Positions 17,063 to 25,451 of a stretch of DNA of 64,000 bases are shown in pieces. Within the stretch, counting starts at the first letter, position 1; each line of letters starts with the position of its first letter. The stretch covers positions 8,680,001 through 8,744,000 of the forward strand of contig NZ_JAPEMU010000001.1 of assembly GCF_026342405.1 (NCBI RefSeq), read 5' to 3'. Source of the DNA: Kitasatospora sp. NBC_00240 (GTDB taxonomy: Bacteria > Actinomycetota > Actinomycetes > Streptomycetales > Streptomycetaceae). The translations under genes were made by a program, and so were the position numbers. The notes beneath the pieces were generated by a model, which saw only the letters and a list, made by a program, of their open reading frames with translations, was not told the origin of the DNA and searched no databases.

Positions 17063-18393
17063 GCGACAACAATCCGCAGCCGGGCGACGGCGAGTTCCAC
17101 CGCACGCCGCTGCCCGAGGACAGCATGCCCAAGGGCGGTGTCAACGCACCCGTCCCGGTGGCGGCCGACGCCACCCCGGTGGTCGACCCGCGCCTGATCG
17201 TGCGGGAAGGAGGCGTGGCGGGCTACCTGGGCGAGTTCAAACGCCGGCTGAGCAGCGGCGAACTCGGCTCGCTCCCCGTGGTGCTGGCCCTGATCATCAT
17301 CTGGGCCGTGTTCGGCAGCCTGAACAGCACCTTCCTCTCCGCCCAGAACCTCTCCAACCTCTCCCAGCAGATCGTCGGCACCGGGATGATCGCCATCGGC
17401 GTCGTCTTCGTGCTGCTGCTCGGCGAGATCGACCTCTCGGTCGGCTCGGTCAGCGGACTGTGCGCGGCCATCTTCGCGGTCATGAACGTCACCCACGGCG
17501 TCAACGAGTGGGTGGCCCTGATCTCGGCCATCGCCGGCGGCGCGATCGTCGGCCTGATCCAGGGCCTGTTCTTCGCCAAGGTCGGCGTCCCCGCCTTCGT
17601 CGTCACCCTCGCCGGTAACCTCGCCTGGAACGGTCTGATGCTCCAGATCCTGGGCTCCTCCGGCACGGTCAACCTCTCCGGCAAGGACATCGTCTCCCGG
17701 CTCTACACCACGATCTACAGCCAGACCATCGCGGCCTACCTGCTCGCGGCGGCAAGCGTGCTGCTCTTCCTGACGGCCAACCTGCTCGACGCCCGACGGC
17801 GGAAGGCGGCCGGGGTGCCCTACCGCCCACCGGCCGACATCGCGCTGCGCACCGTGGTGCTGGCCGTCATCGCCTTCGTGGTGGCCTACACGCTCAACCA
17901 GTACAAGGGCCTGCCGCTGGCGCTGCTGATCTTCCTGATCTTCATCGTGGTGCTGGACTTCGTGCTCCGCCGCACCACCTACGGCCGGCAGATCTTCGCC
18001 CTCGGCGGCAACATCGAAGGCGCCCGCCGGGCCGGTATCAACGTCTCGTGGATCCGGATCTCGGTCTTCATGATCTGTTCCACCATGGCGGCGGTGGGCG
18101 GCCTCTTCCTGGCGGCCCAGATCCAGTCGGCCAGCCAGACCTCCGGCGGCGGCAACCTGCTGATGAACTGCATCGCGGCCGCCGTCATCGGCGGGACCAG
18201 CCTCTTCGGCGGACGCGGCAGCACCTGGTCCGCACTGCTCGGTGCGCTGGTGATCGGCTCGATCCAGTCCGGCATGAACATCATGGGCGTGAGCAACGCC
18301 ATCCAGTTCATGATCACCGGTGCGGTGCTGCTCGCCGCGGTCGTGGTCGACTCGCTCTCCCGGCGTACCCAGAAGGCCGCCGGCCGCGCCTGA
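17059..18393 (+). CDS. Sugar ABC transporter permease, XylH-like
   Basis: A 444-residue permease of the BPD_transp_2 family. About 60 N-terminal residues are polar and probably cytosolic. Around ten helices follow, with the conserved VFVLLLGEIDLSVGSVSGL motif and the QIFALGGNIEGARRAGINV motif near the ATPase-coupling loop. It starts at GTG 17059 in a GTGA overlap with the ATPase gene, completing a binding protein-ATPase-permease operon for a pentose or similar sugar. Confidence 0.92.
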   Translation: MSDNNPQPGDGEFHRTPLPEDSMPKGGVNAPVPVAADATPVVDPRLIVREGGVAGYLGEFKRRLSSGELGSLPVVLALIIIWAVFGSLNSTFLSAQNLSNLSQQIVGTGMIAIGVVFVLLLGEIDLSVGSVSGLCAAIFAVMNVTHGVNEWVALISAIAGGAIVGLIQGLFFAKVGVPAFVVTLAGNLAWNGLMLQILGSSGTVNLSGKDIVSRLYTTIYSQTIAAYLLAAASVLLFLTANLLDARRRKAAGVPYRPPADIALRTVVLAVIAFVVAYTLNQYKGLPLALLIFLIFIVVLDFVLRRTTYGRQIFALGGNIEGARRAGINVSWIRISVFMICSTMAAVGGLFLAAQIQSASQTSGGGNLLMNCIAAAVIGGTSLFGGRGSTWSALLGALVIGSIQSGMNIMGVSNAIQFMITGAVLLAAVVVDSLSRRTQKAAGRA

Positions 18394-18415
18394 CGCGGCG
18401 GTGGTTCCACCCTAC

Positions 18416-18445
18416 GGGGGCCGGCGGTCACCACCGCCGGCCCCC
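18416..18445 (+). terminator. Terminator of the sugar ABC operon
   Basis: GGGGGCCGGCGGT and ACCGCCGGCCCCC form a perfect 13-bp stem around CACC, starting 23 bases after the permease stop. Confidence 0.75.
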
Positions 18446-18515
18446 GAGGCGTGCCCGGGCCGGGGCCCCGCGCACCGCGGCGCCCGTCCGGGCCTGCCCG
18501 GTCGGTCACCGAGCA

Positions 18516-18586
18516 ACGACGACCCGGTCCGCGAGCACGACGACCCGGTCCGCGAGTACGACGACCCGGTCCGCGAGTACGACGAC
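18516..18586. repeat. Three tandem 21-bp repeats abutting the stop codon of the quinone reductase gene
   Basis: The unit ACGACGACCCGGTCCGCGAG plus one base occurs three times (18516, 18537, 18558) with a partial fourth copy. On the minus strand it lies directly after the TGA of the gene at 18587-19576 and continues that gene's frame as VVVLADR three times, echoing the protein's last residues RVVVLGE. So the repeat appears to have arisen from the gene's own 3' end. Confidence 0.85.
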
Positions 18587-19576
18587 TCATTCCCCGAGGA
18601 CGACGACCCGGCCGGTGCTGCGCCCGTCGGCGACCAGCTGGACGCCCGCCGCGGCCTTGGCCAGCGGGAGCCGGGCGCTCACCAGAGGGCGGACCACGCC
18701 CTGCTCGGCGAGCTTGGTGAGCTCCTCGTGGGCGGCCCGGACGGCCCTCGGGTCGCGGGTGTTGTAGAGGCCCCAGTGGAGTCCGAGGATCGAGTAGTTC
18801 TTCACCAGCGCGTGGTTGAGGGCGGGGGCGGGGATCTGCCCGGCGGCGAAGCCGACCACCACGATCCGGCCCTCGAAGGCGACGCACTTGGTGGAGCCGG
18901 TGTAGGCGTCGCCGCCCACCGGGTCGAACACGACGTCGGCGCCGAGACCGCCGGTGGCCTCCTTGACCACCGCGACGAAGTTCTCGGCCCGCCGGTCGAC
19001 CACCAGATCGGCGCCGAGCTCCCGGGCCACCGCCGCCTTGTCGGCGCCGCCGACCACCCCGATCACCCGGGCGCCGGCCGCCTTGCCGAGCTGGACGGCC
19101 GCGCTGCCCACCCCGCCGGCGGCCGCGTGCACCAGCAGGGTCTCGCCGGGGCGCAGCGCGGCCCGGCGGTGCAGGGCGAACCACGCCGTCTGGTAGCCGA
19201 TGTGCAGGGCGGCCGCCTCGGCGTCGTCCAGGGCGTCCGGGGCGCCGAACACCGCGGCGGCCTCCAGCAGGGCGTACTCGGCGAAGGCGCCGCCGGGCAG
19301 CACGGGGTTGCCGATCACCCGGTCGCCCGGGGCCAGGTCGCTCACGCCCTCGCCCAGGGCCTCGACCACGCCGCAGAGCTCGACGCCGGGGGTGAACGGC
19401 AGCGGCGGGCGCACCTGGTAGTGGCCGCGCACCATCAGGGCGTCGGGGAAGTTCACCGCCGCCGCGCGGACGCGCACCCGTACCTGACCCGGGCCGGGCT
19501 CGGGCCGGCCGGCCAGGTCACGCAGGCGCATCACCGCGCTCGGCTCGCCCAGTTCGTCGACCTGCCAGGCCCTCAT
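18587..19576 (-). CDS. NADPH:quinone-oxidoreductase-like zinc-free MDR dehydrogenase
   Basis: A 329-residue medium-chain dehydrogenase/reductase. It has the quinone-reductase GroES-like start (MRAWQVDELGEP) and AAAVNFPDALMVRGHYQ, with no structural or catalytic zinc cysteines. The nucleotide-binding motif is HAAAGGVGSAAVQLGKAAGA and is followed by VFDPVGGD. It would reduce quinones or enoyl thioesters with NADPH. The start ATG overlaps the stop of the upstream SDR (ATGA), so it is the last gene of a three-gene leftward operon that shares the TetR operator. The 3' end is followed by the 21-bp repeats. Confidence 0.9.
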   Translation of the reverse strand: MRAWQVDELGEPSAVMRLRDLAGRPEPGPGQVRVRVRAAAVNFPDALMVRGHYQVRPPLPFTPGVELCGVVEALGEGVSDLAPGDRVIGNPVLPGGAFAEYALLEAAAVFGAPDALDDAEAAALHIGYQTAWFALHRRAALRPGETLLVHAAAGGVGSAAVQLGKAAGARVIGVVGGADKAAVARELGADLVVDRRAENFVAVVKEATGGLGADVVFDPVGGDAYTGSTKCVAFEGRIVVVGFAAGQIPAPALNHALVKNYSILGLHWGLYNTRDPRAVRAAHEELTKLAEQGVVRPLVSARLPLAKAAAGVQLVADGRSTGRVVVLGE

Positions 19577-20430
19577 GCGGCCCCACCCTTCTCCAGTGCG
19601 CGCTGCAGCTTGTTCATCCCGCCGAGCCAGCGGTCCGGCTCGGTGGCCCGGTGGGCGTAGTACTCGGCGACCTCGGGGTGCGGGAGGATCAGGAAGCGCT
19701 CCTCGCGCAGGCCGGCGAGTACCGCGCCGGCGACCTCCTCGGCCTCGATGGCGGTGGGGGCCAGCAGGATCTCGCCCATCGCGCCGGCGGAGGTCAGCAT
19801 GTCGGTCCGCACGCCCTGCGGGCAGACCGCGTGCACCCGCAGGCCGCGGTGGCGGTAGGTGGCGGCGAGCCACTCGGCGAAGGCCAGCGCGCCGTGCTTG
19901 GAGACGGCGTACGGCGCGGAGCCGAGGCTGGTGAGCAGCCCGGCGGCCGAGACGGTGGCGACGAAGCGGCCGGAGCCGCGCTCCAGCCAGCGGGGGAGCA
20001 GCAGGTCGGCCGCCCGGACGTGGGCGAGCACGTTGACCTCCCAGGCCAGGGCCCAGGCGGCGGCCGGTGCGTCGGCGCCGCCGGTGGGGGCGACCCCGGC
20101 GTTGGCGCACCAGACGTCGATCTCGCCGAGCGCCTCGCGGGCCTGTCGGACCAGTGCGGCCAGGCCCTGTCCGCCCGCGGCGTCGCCCGGCACGGCGACG
20201 CCCCCGCACTCCTCGGCCACGGCCTCGGCGGCCTTCGGGTCGAGGTCGTTGACCACCACCTCGGCGCCCGCCGCGGCGAAGGCCCGGGCGAGGGCGGCGC
20301 CGATGCCCCGGCCGGCGCCGGTCACCACCACGCCCTGCCCGGTGAGGTCCCGGCCGTCGAGGCTCTGCCCGGTGAGATTCTGCCTGGTGGGATTCTGCCC
20401 GGCGGGCCGCTCCGGGGTGCCCGGGCTCAC
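19573..20430 (-). CDS. Short-chain dehydrogenase/reductase (second gene of TetR-linked operon)
   Basis: A 285-residue SDR. The cofactor loop is VVVTGAGRGIGAALARAF, the acidic residue after strand 2 (VVNDLD) suggests NAD preference, NANAG appears as WCANAGVAP, and the active site is S...YAVSKHG (YxxxK). The N-terminal ~30 residues are a low-complexity repeat (LTGQ/LDG) produced by imperfect 15-bp repeats at about 20345-20405. The GTG start at 20430 overlaps the stop of the first SDR (GTGA). A role in oxidising a hydroxyacyl-CoA made by the acyl-CoA dehydrogenase operon is inferred from the shared operator. Confidence 0.88.
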   Translation of the reverse strand: MSPGTPERPAGQNPTRQNLTGQSLDGRDLTGQGVVVTGAGRGIGAALARAFAAAGAEVVVNDLDPKAAEAVAEECGGVAVPGDAAGGQGLAALVRQAREALGEIDVWCANAGVAPTGGADAPAAAWALAWEVNVLAHVRAADLLLPRWLERGSGRFVATVSAAGLLTSLGSAPYAVSKHGALAFAEWLAATYRHRGLRVHAVCPQGVRTDMLTSAGAMGEILLAPTAIEAEEVAGAVLAGLREERFLILPHPEVAEYYAHRATEPDRWLGGMNKLQRALEKGGAA

Positions 20431-21182
20431 AGTCCGCCGCCGAGGGTCACGCCGCCGTCGACGACCACGGTCTGCCCGGTGATCCAGGCGGCGTCGGTGG
20501 AGAGCAGGAAGGCGACGGCGCCGGCGACGTCCTCCGGCAGCCCGAGCCGGCCGAGCGGGTAGGCGGCCGCGGCCTCCTCCTCGCGGCCCTCGTACAGGGC
20601 CTCGGCGAACTTCGTCTTGACCACGGCCGGGGCGACGGCGTTGACCCGGATCCGCGGGCCGAGATCGGCGGCCAGCTCCATGGTGAGGCGGATCAGGGCG
20701 GCCTTGCTGACGCCGTACATGCCGATGCCCGCGGAGGAGCGGATGCCGGCGATCGAGGCGACGTTGACCACCGAGCCGCCGTGCTCGCCCATCCAGGCGG
20801 CGTGGGCCCGGCGGGTCCAGGCCAGCGGGGCGAGCACGTTGACCGCGAGGATCTTCGCGGCGAGGGCTTCGTCGGTGCCGAGCACCGGGCCGTAGGCCGG
20901 GTTGATGCCGGTGTTGTTGACCAGGTGGTCGAGCCGTCCGAACGCCGCCATGGTGCGGCTGACGGCCTCCTCCTGGTGCGCGGGGTCGTCGGCCTTGCCG
21001 GCGACGCCGATGGCGACCTCCGGTCCGCCGAGGTCCTGGACGGCCTCGGCCAGCGCGTCGGCGCCCCGGGCCGTGACGCAGACCTTGGCGCCGCGGGCGA
21101 CCAGCTCGCGTGCGATGCCGAGGCCGATCCCACGGCTGGCTCCGGTGACGACGGCCACCTGGCCCTTGAAGGAGTGCACCAC
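20427..21182 (-). CDS. Short-chain dehydrogenase/reductase, FabG-like (first gene of TetR-linked operon)
   Basis: A 251-residue classical SDR. It has VAVVTGASRGIGLGIARELV, the NNTG motif (HLVNNTGINP), and active-site Ser and YGVSKAAL. The C-terminus PLGRLGLPEDVAGAVAFLLS with VVDGG is usual for FabG/3-hydroxyacyl-CoA dehydrogenases. Of two consecutive GTG codons, 21182 is chosen because AAAGGA is 7 bases upstream. The leader of ~70 bases contains the downstream part of the TetR operator, so this is the operon's first gene. Confidence 0.9.
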   Translation of the reverse strand: MVHSFKGQVAVVTGASRGIGLGIARELVARGAKVCVTARGADALAEAVQDLGGPEVAIGVAGKADDPAHQEEAVSRTMAAFGRLDHLVNNTGINPAYGPVLGTDEALAAKILAVNVLAPLAWTRRAHAAWMGEHGGSVVNVASIAGIRSSAGIGMYGVSKAALIRLTMELAADLGPRIRVNAVAPAVVKTKFAEALYEGREEEAAAAYPLGRLGLPEDVAGAVAFLLSTDAAWITGQTVVVDGGVTLGGGL

Positions 21183-21254
21183 TGAGGGTCCTTTCGCGTC
21201 CGGCGGGCCGGGGGGAGTGCGGCGTCCGCAGGGGGTGAGCGGTGTGGAACAGAA

Positions 21255-21301
21255 GTGACTAAGCGCTTGCTTAGCATGCTGTCGGTGCGAGACCCTGTCA
21301 A
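21255..21301 (-). promoter_or_regulatory. TetR operator and promoter between the SDR operon and the tetR gene
   Basis: On the minus strand, -35 TTGACA occupies 21301-21296. A -10-like CATGCT lies at 21278-21273 after 17 bp. The inverted repeat with CTAAGC/GCTTAG arms is at 21259-21274, overlapping the -10. Bases 21255-21277 are the exact reverse complement of 6352-6374. The same site could also control tetR, which starts 86 bases to the right. Confidence 0.8.
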
Positions 21302-21362
21302 CAGCCCCGGTGGCTCCGGGCCGGGCCGTGGGCCCGCAGCGCAGTTCTGGGAGGATGGCGCC

Positions 21363-21992
21363 ATGACCAGCACGCCGATCGCCGACCTCTGGACCACGCT
21401 CCCCGGCGGAGCCGGGCCCCGCCCCGAGGCCGCGTACCGCCTGCTGGCCGCGGCCGTCGAGGCGTTCGCCGAGCGCGGGTACCACGCCACCACCACCCGC
21501 GACATCGCCACCGCGGCCGGGATGAGCCCCGCCGCGCTCTACATCCACTACCCGTCCAAGGCGGCGCTGCTCGCCGAGATCAGCCGGGCCGGCCACGCCG
21601 CCACCCTGGAGCTGGTCCGGGCCGCGGCCGGGGCCGACGGCGGACCGGTGGAGCGGATGCGCCGGCTCGTCGAGGACTTCACCAGCTGGCACGCCCGGGG
21701 CCGCACGGTGGGCCGGGTGGTCAACTACGAACTGCACGCCCTGCCCGCCGAGGACTACGCGGTGGTCGCCGGCCTGCGCCTGGACATCGAGCGTGAGGTC
21801 AGCGGGATCATCGAGGCCGGCCGGGTGGCCGGCCTCTTCGAGGTGGCCGAGGTGAAGACCGCCGCCCGGGCGGTCACCTCGCTCGGCATCGACGTCGCGC
21901 GCTGGTACACCGAGCGCAGCAGCGAGTCCCCGCAGGAGCTGGGCCGCCGCTACGGCGAGCTGGTGCTGCGGATGCTGGGCGCCCGGCTCTGA
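21363..21992 (+). CDS. TetR/AcrR family transcriptional regulator, KstR2-like
   Basis: A 209-residue regulator. The N-terminal helix-turn-helix is AFAERGYHATTTRDIATAAG followed by MSPAALYIHYPSKAALLAEI. The C-terminal ligand domain ends ARWYTERSSESPQELGRRYG, similar to the C-terminus of KstR2, the CoA-thioester-sensing repressor of sterol-ring catabolism. It is divergent from the SDR operon, with the palindrome between them, and an identical palindrome controls the acyl-CoA dehydrogenase operon. The ligand is likely an acyl-CoA of that pathway (inference). The start ATG follows GGGAGGATGGCGCC. Confidence 0.9.
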   Translation: MTSTPIADLWTTLPGGAGPRPEAAYRLLAAAVEAFAERGYHATTTRDIATAAGMSPAALYIHYPSKAALLAEISRAGHAATLELVRAAAGADGGPVERMRRLVEDFTSWHARGRTVGRVVNYELHALPAEDYAVVAGLRLDIEREVSGIIEAGRVAGLFEVAEVKTAARAVTSLGIDVARWYTERSSESPQELGRRYGELVLRMLGARL

Positions 21993-22035
21993 CCGGCCCC
22001 CCGAGGCGTCGTCCGCGAGGCGTCGTCCGCGCAAG

Positions 22036-22078
22036 GGAGGGGCGGCCCGGCGGGTGGATCGCGCCGGGCCGCCCCTCC
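22036..22078. terminator. Bidirectional terminator between tetR and lysozyme gene
   Basis: GGAGGGGCGGCCCGGCG and its exact complement CGCCGGGCCGCCCCTCC (17-bp arms, 9-base loop) lie between the two convergent stops. Confidence 0.75.
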
Positions 22079-22092
22079 GTCACGGTCGGGGC

Positions 22093-23022
22093 TCAGCCCC
22101 TGGCGAGCGCCTGCAGCCGGTCGTACGCCCCGTTGAACCAGTTCTGGTCGCCGGGCACGGTGCCGGAGTCGGCGTACTGCCAGATCGTCTGGTAGCTCCA
22201 GCCGGCCGGCAGGGTGCCGACACTGCTCGCGTACCGGGCGACCCAGAGCGGGTTGGTGGCGCCGAAGCCGGCGTTGTTGCCGGTGCAGGTGCTCCACCAG
22301 TTGGTGGTGGTGTAGATCGTGGGGTAGCGGCCCGTCCGGCTGCGGACGGTGTTGCTGAAGTCCCGGATCCAGTTCACCATCGCGCTCTGGCTGAGCCCGT
22401 AGCAGGTCGCGCCGTACGGGTTGTACTCGATGTCCAGCGCCGGCGGCAGCGTCTTCCCGTCGCCCGACCAGCCGCCGCCGTGCCCGACGAACCAGTTCGC
22501 CTGGGCGGCTCCGCCGGAGACGTTGGGCAGCGCGAAGTGGTACGCGCCGCGGATCAGGCCGGCGTTGTAGGAGCCGTTGTACTGCTGGGTGAAGTACGGG
22601 TTGGTGTAGGTGGTGCCCTCGGTGGCCTTCACGTAGGCGAACCGGGCGCCGTTCGCCGCCGCCGTGCTCCAGGCGACGTTGCCCTGGTAGCTGGAGACGT
22701 CCATGCCCTTGGTCTGGGCGACCAGTGACTGTGCGTCGGGCAGGCCGGCTCTCCCCTCGTGGGCGGCGACGGTCGAGCCGGCGAAGTCCTGGTCGGGGTG
22801 CAGGACGGGCGCGGGCCGCGCCGCCTGCGCCGGGGCGGCCCCGCCGGCCAGCAGGGCGCCGGCGGCGAGCGCTGCGGCGGCCAGCCGCGGCAGGCGCCGG
22901 GTACGGGCGCCGGCGCCTGCCGCGCGGTCGGCCGGACCGGTGGGTGCGGTCGGTGCGGGGGCGGTGGGGAGCGGTGCGGTGCCGGTGCTGACGGTGCGGG
23001 CGGAGCGGGAAGTGCTGTGCAT
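22093..23022 (-). CDS. Secreted GH25 lysozyme (N-acetylmuramidase), copy 1
   Basis: A 309-residue protein. The ATG at 23022 follows AGAGGAG by 6 bases; upstream codons in frame are not used. A long Ala/Pro/Thr-rich, Arg-containing N-region leads to a Sec signal core (RLAAAALAAGALLAGGAAPA) with AQA cleavage. The GH25 domain starts GMDVSSYQGNVAW, with the first catalytic Asp region, then FAYVKATEGTTYTNPYF, and PALDIEYNPYG, which contains the catalytic DxE. The strand WQYADSG closes the barrel. It cleaves beta-1,4 bonds between MurNAc and GlcNAc. A conserved HPD-x-D-x-AGSTVAAHEGR segment between signal and domain is shared with copy 2. Confidence 0.93.
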   Translation of the reverse strand: MHSTSRSARTVSTGTAPLPTAPAPTAPTGPADRAAGAGARTRRLPRLAAAALAAGALLAGGAAPAQAARPAPVLHPDQDFAGSTVAAHEGRAGLPDAQSLVAQTKGMDVSSYQGNVAWSTAAANGARFAYVKATEGTTYTNPYFTQQYNGSYNAGLIRGAYHFALPNVSGGAAQANWFVGHGGGWSGDGKTLPPALDIEYNPYGATCYGLSQSAMVNWIRDFSNTVRSRTGRYPTIYTTTNWWSTCTGNNAGFGATNPLWVARYASSVGTLPAGWSYQTIWQYADSGTVPGDQNWFNGAYDRLQALARG

Positions 23023-23323
23023 GAACACTCCTCTGGTCCTGGGCATGGTCGTGTACGGACCGCACGGTGTCCGCGCGGTTGCCGCTACGAGAGTAGCCAT
23101 GTACCCGCCACGGTGGTGAGAGGTCTGCCGAGAGTTCGCCGGAGCTTCCCTCGAGTTCCGCCTGCCGCGCCGTCCACCGAGGCGGCGGGCGGTCTACGGG
23201 CGTAGGGCGCCCGCTCGATCGCGGGCCTGCTCAGGGCCGGTCCGGTCGGTCCGGGGACCGGCCGTCGTCGTCGCCGTGGCCGTCGCCGCCCGCCGGGCGA
23301 CCACCGTCGCTCCGCTACCGGCT

Positions 23324-24208
23324 TCAGCCGTTGGCGAGCGCCTGCACGCGGTCGTACGGGCCGTTGAACCAGTCCTGGTCGCCCGGGAGGGAGCCCGAAT
23401 CGGCGTACTGCCAGATGGTCTGGAAGCCCCAGCCGGCCGGCAGCGTGCCGACACTGCTCGCGTACCGGGCGACCCAGAGCGGGTTGGTGGCGCCGAAGCC
23501 GGCGTTGTTGCCGGTGCAGCTGCTCCACCAGGCGGTGGTCGTGTAGATCAGCGGGTAGCGGCTCGTCCGGTCGTGGACGGTGTCGCTGAACTCCCGGATC
23601 CAGTCCACCATCGCGCTCTGGCTGAGGCCGTAGCAGTCGGCACCGTACGGGTTGTACTCGATGTCCAGCGCCGGCGGCAGGGTCAGGCCGTCGGGCGTCC
23701 AGCCGCCCCCGTGGTCGACGAAGAAGTTCGCCTGCGCGGCCGCGCCGGAGAGGTTCGGCAGCGCGAAGTGGTACGCCCCGCGGACCACGCCGGCCAGGAA
23801 GGAGCCGCCGCTCTGTGCGTAGAAGTACGGATTGAGGTAGGTGGTGCCCTCGGTGGCCTTCAGGTACGCGAACTGGGCGCCGTTGGACACCGCCGCGTTC
23901 CAGTTCACGTCGCCCTGGTAGCTGGAGACGTCCATCCCCTGCGTCTGGACGGCCCGCGGACGGGCCACCGGACTGTTCGACCTCCCCTCGTGGGCGGCCA
24001 CCGTCGAGCCGGCGTGGTCCAGGTCGGGGTGCAGGATGATCGGCAGTGGCCGGCTGGGCTGCGCCTGGGCCGGGGCGGTCGCGCCGCCCAGCAGCGCGCC
24101 GGCCGCGAGGGCGGCCGCGGCCACCCGCGGTAAGCGCCGCGAGCGGGCCGGCCGGGTGCCGGGCGGGCGGGCTGCGACTGCGCGGGCGGCGCGGGACGTA
24201 CGGGGCAT
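23324..24208 (-). CDS. Secreted GH25 lysozyme (N-acetylmuramidase), copy 2
   Basis: A 294-residue paralogue of the downstream lysozyme. The catalytic domain is nearly colinear (GMDVSSYQGDVNWNAAV, PALDIEYNPYGADCYGLSQS, TGNNAGFGATNPLWVARYAS), and the four Cys/Trp positions near the end are kept. The signal peptide starts MPRTSRAARAVAARP and ends APAQA. The leader AGGAGTGTTCATG is identical in both copies, so the duplication included the ribosome site. About 300 bases separate this stop from the start of copy 1, so each copy may have its own promoter. Confidence 0.93.
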   Translation of the reverse strand: MPRTSRAARAVAARPPGTRPARSRRLPRVAAAALAAGALLGGATAPAQAQPSRPLPIILHPDLDHAGSTVAAHEGRSNSPVARPRAVQTQGMDVSSYQGDVNWNAAVSNGAQFAYLKATEGTTYLNPYFYAQSGGSFLAGVVRGAYHFALPNLSGAAAQANFFVDHGGGWTPDGLTLPPALDIEYNPYGADCYGLSQSAMVDWIREFSDTVHDRTSRYPLIYTTTAWWSSCTGNNAGFGATNPLWVARYASSVGTLPAGWGFQTIWQYADSGSLPGDQDWFNGPYDRVQALANG

Positions 24209-24544
24209 GAACACTCCTCGGTGCCGGGGCGCGCGGGATTCGCGCGCCCGCTCGGAAGGAGCTGGAGGGGTACCCGCCCCCGGCGGGCGGTACCCGTGAA
24301 CACACCTGAACGGCGGCCAGGTTCCCCCCGCCCGGCGCAGTACCCGCCGGGGCCGCGTCGGAGCCCGGGTCGGGGCCCGTCCGGCTGCCCGTCCTGTCCT
24401 CGGCCGACTGCCCGTCCGGGCTCCGGCCGGCCGCCGGTCCGGCCACTGACCGACTGCCCGTCCGGCCTCGTCAGGGCCTGTGGCACGATGCCGGGAGGCC
24501 GGTGCCCGAGCTGGTCTTCGCGCACGACGAAAGGACGGTGCACC

Positions 24545-25087
24545 GTGGCACCCGAGCAGTCCGACGACCGAACCGTGTTCCGCCCGGCCGTCCCGGCCGA
24601 TGTGCCGGTGCTGGTCGAGCTGGTCGAGTCGGCCTACCGCGGCGACGCCAGCCGGGCCGGCTGGACCACCGAGGCCGACCTGCTGGACGGCCGGCGGACC
24701 GACGCGGACGGCGTCGCCGCGGTGATCGGCAAGCCGGACAGCGTGCTGCTGGTGACCGAGCGGGCGGGCCAGGTCCTGGCCTGCTGCCAGCTCGAACACC
24801 GAGGCGACCGCGCCTACTTCGGCATGTTCTCGGTCCGGCCGGGCCTGCAGGGCGGTGGGATCGGCCGGGCGGTGCTCGCCGAGGCCGAGCGGATCGCCCG
24901 CGAGGACTGGGGGGTCGCCGCGCTGGAGATGACGGTGATCGAGCAGCGCGCCGAGCTGATCGCCTGGTACGAGCGCCGCGGCTTCAGCCGGACCGGGATC
25001 TACTCGCCGTTCCCGTACGGCGACGAGCGCTTCGGCATCCCGCGGCGGCCGGATCTACGGTTCGAGACGCTGACCAAGACTCTCTGA
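24545..25087 (+). CDS. GNAT family N-acetyltransferase
   Basis: A 180-residue acetyltransferase. The acetyl-CoA loop is FSVRPGLQGGGIGRAVLAEA (motif A, V-x-P-x-x-Q-G-x-G-I-G) and the C-terminal motif B is LIAWYERRGFSRTG. The N-terminal FRPAVPADVPVLVELVESAY is the usual first strand and helix. GTG at 24545 follows AAAGGAC by 9 bases; the upstream extension is Pro/Arg-rich and not protein-like. The substrate is unknown. Confidence 0.88.
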   Translation: MAPEQSDDRTVFRPAVPADVPVLVELVESAYRGDASRAGWTTEADLLDGRRTDADGVAAVIGKPDSVLLVTERAGQVLACCQLEHRGDRAYFGMFSVRPGLQGGGIGRAVLAEAERIAREDWGVAALEMTVIEQRAELIAWYERRGFSRTGIYSPFPYGDERFGIPRRPDLRFETLTKTL

Positions 25088-25451
25088 ACCGGAGCCTCCG
25101 GATCGGATCCCCTGATCGGGAGCCCAGACCGCGCGGGCTTCCGGTCGGGAGCCCTGCGCCGCTCCGGGGAGGGCTGCGGGACGATCCGCACCCGGCCCCT
25201 CCGCCGTCCGTCCGCCGTCCGTCCGCCGGTCTGTTCGTCGGGCCCTTGTGCGGGCGGCGGCCGGCTGGTCCGGTGGCCGTGGATGTCTGCGCGAACGTGC
25301 ACCGGGTGAGCGGTCAGGTGGTGACACAGCGTCAAACCCGCTGGCGGGCAAGGGGGTGCGGTTCATGCCTTGTTCATGAATGGTCTAGGCCAATGTGAGA
25401 GGGTGGGGCCCTACGGCACAGTTCCGTTCAAGCCCAGGGGGGCACGTCCGC
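25088..25451. other. Intergenic stretch with promoter elements of the truncated glycosyltransferase
   Basis: No gene. The last ~90 bases are less GC-rich and contain two GTTCATG copies 11 bp apart (25361 and 25372), forming TTCATG-N7-CATGAA, followed by the DasR-like site. The remaining 250 bases show only GTCCGCC-type low-complexity repeats (about 25205-25225). Confidence 0.45.
25379..25394. promoter_or_regulatory. DasR-like operator (dre)
   Basis: AATGGTCTAGGCCAAT differs from the core of the published dre consensus TGGTCTAGACCA (recalled) by one base, at the palindrome centre. DasR is the GntR repressor of chitin/N-acetylglucosamine genes in streptomycetes. The site lies 58 bases before the start of the truncated glycosyltransferase gene, next to the TTCATG repeat. 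Confidence 0.6.

Noticed and set aside
18516..18586. Direct repeats considered as a CRISPR array
   Set aside because: Units are 21 bp and directly abut with no spacers; they derive from coding sequence.
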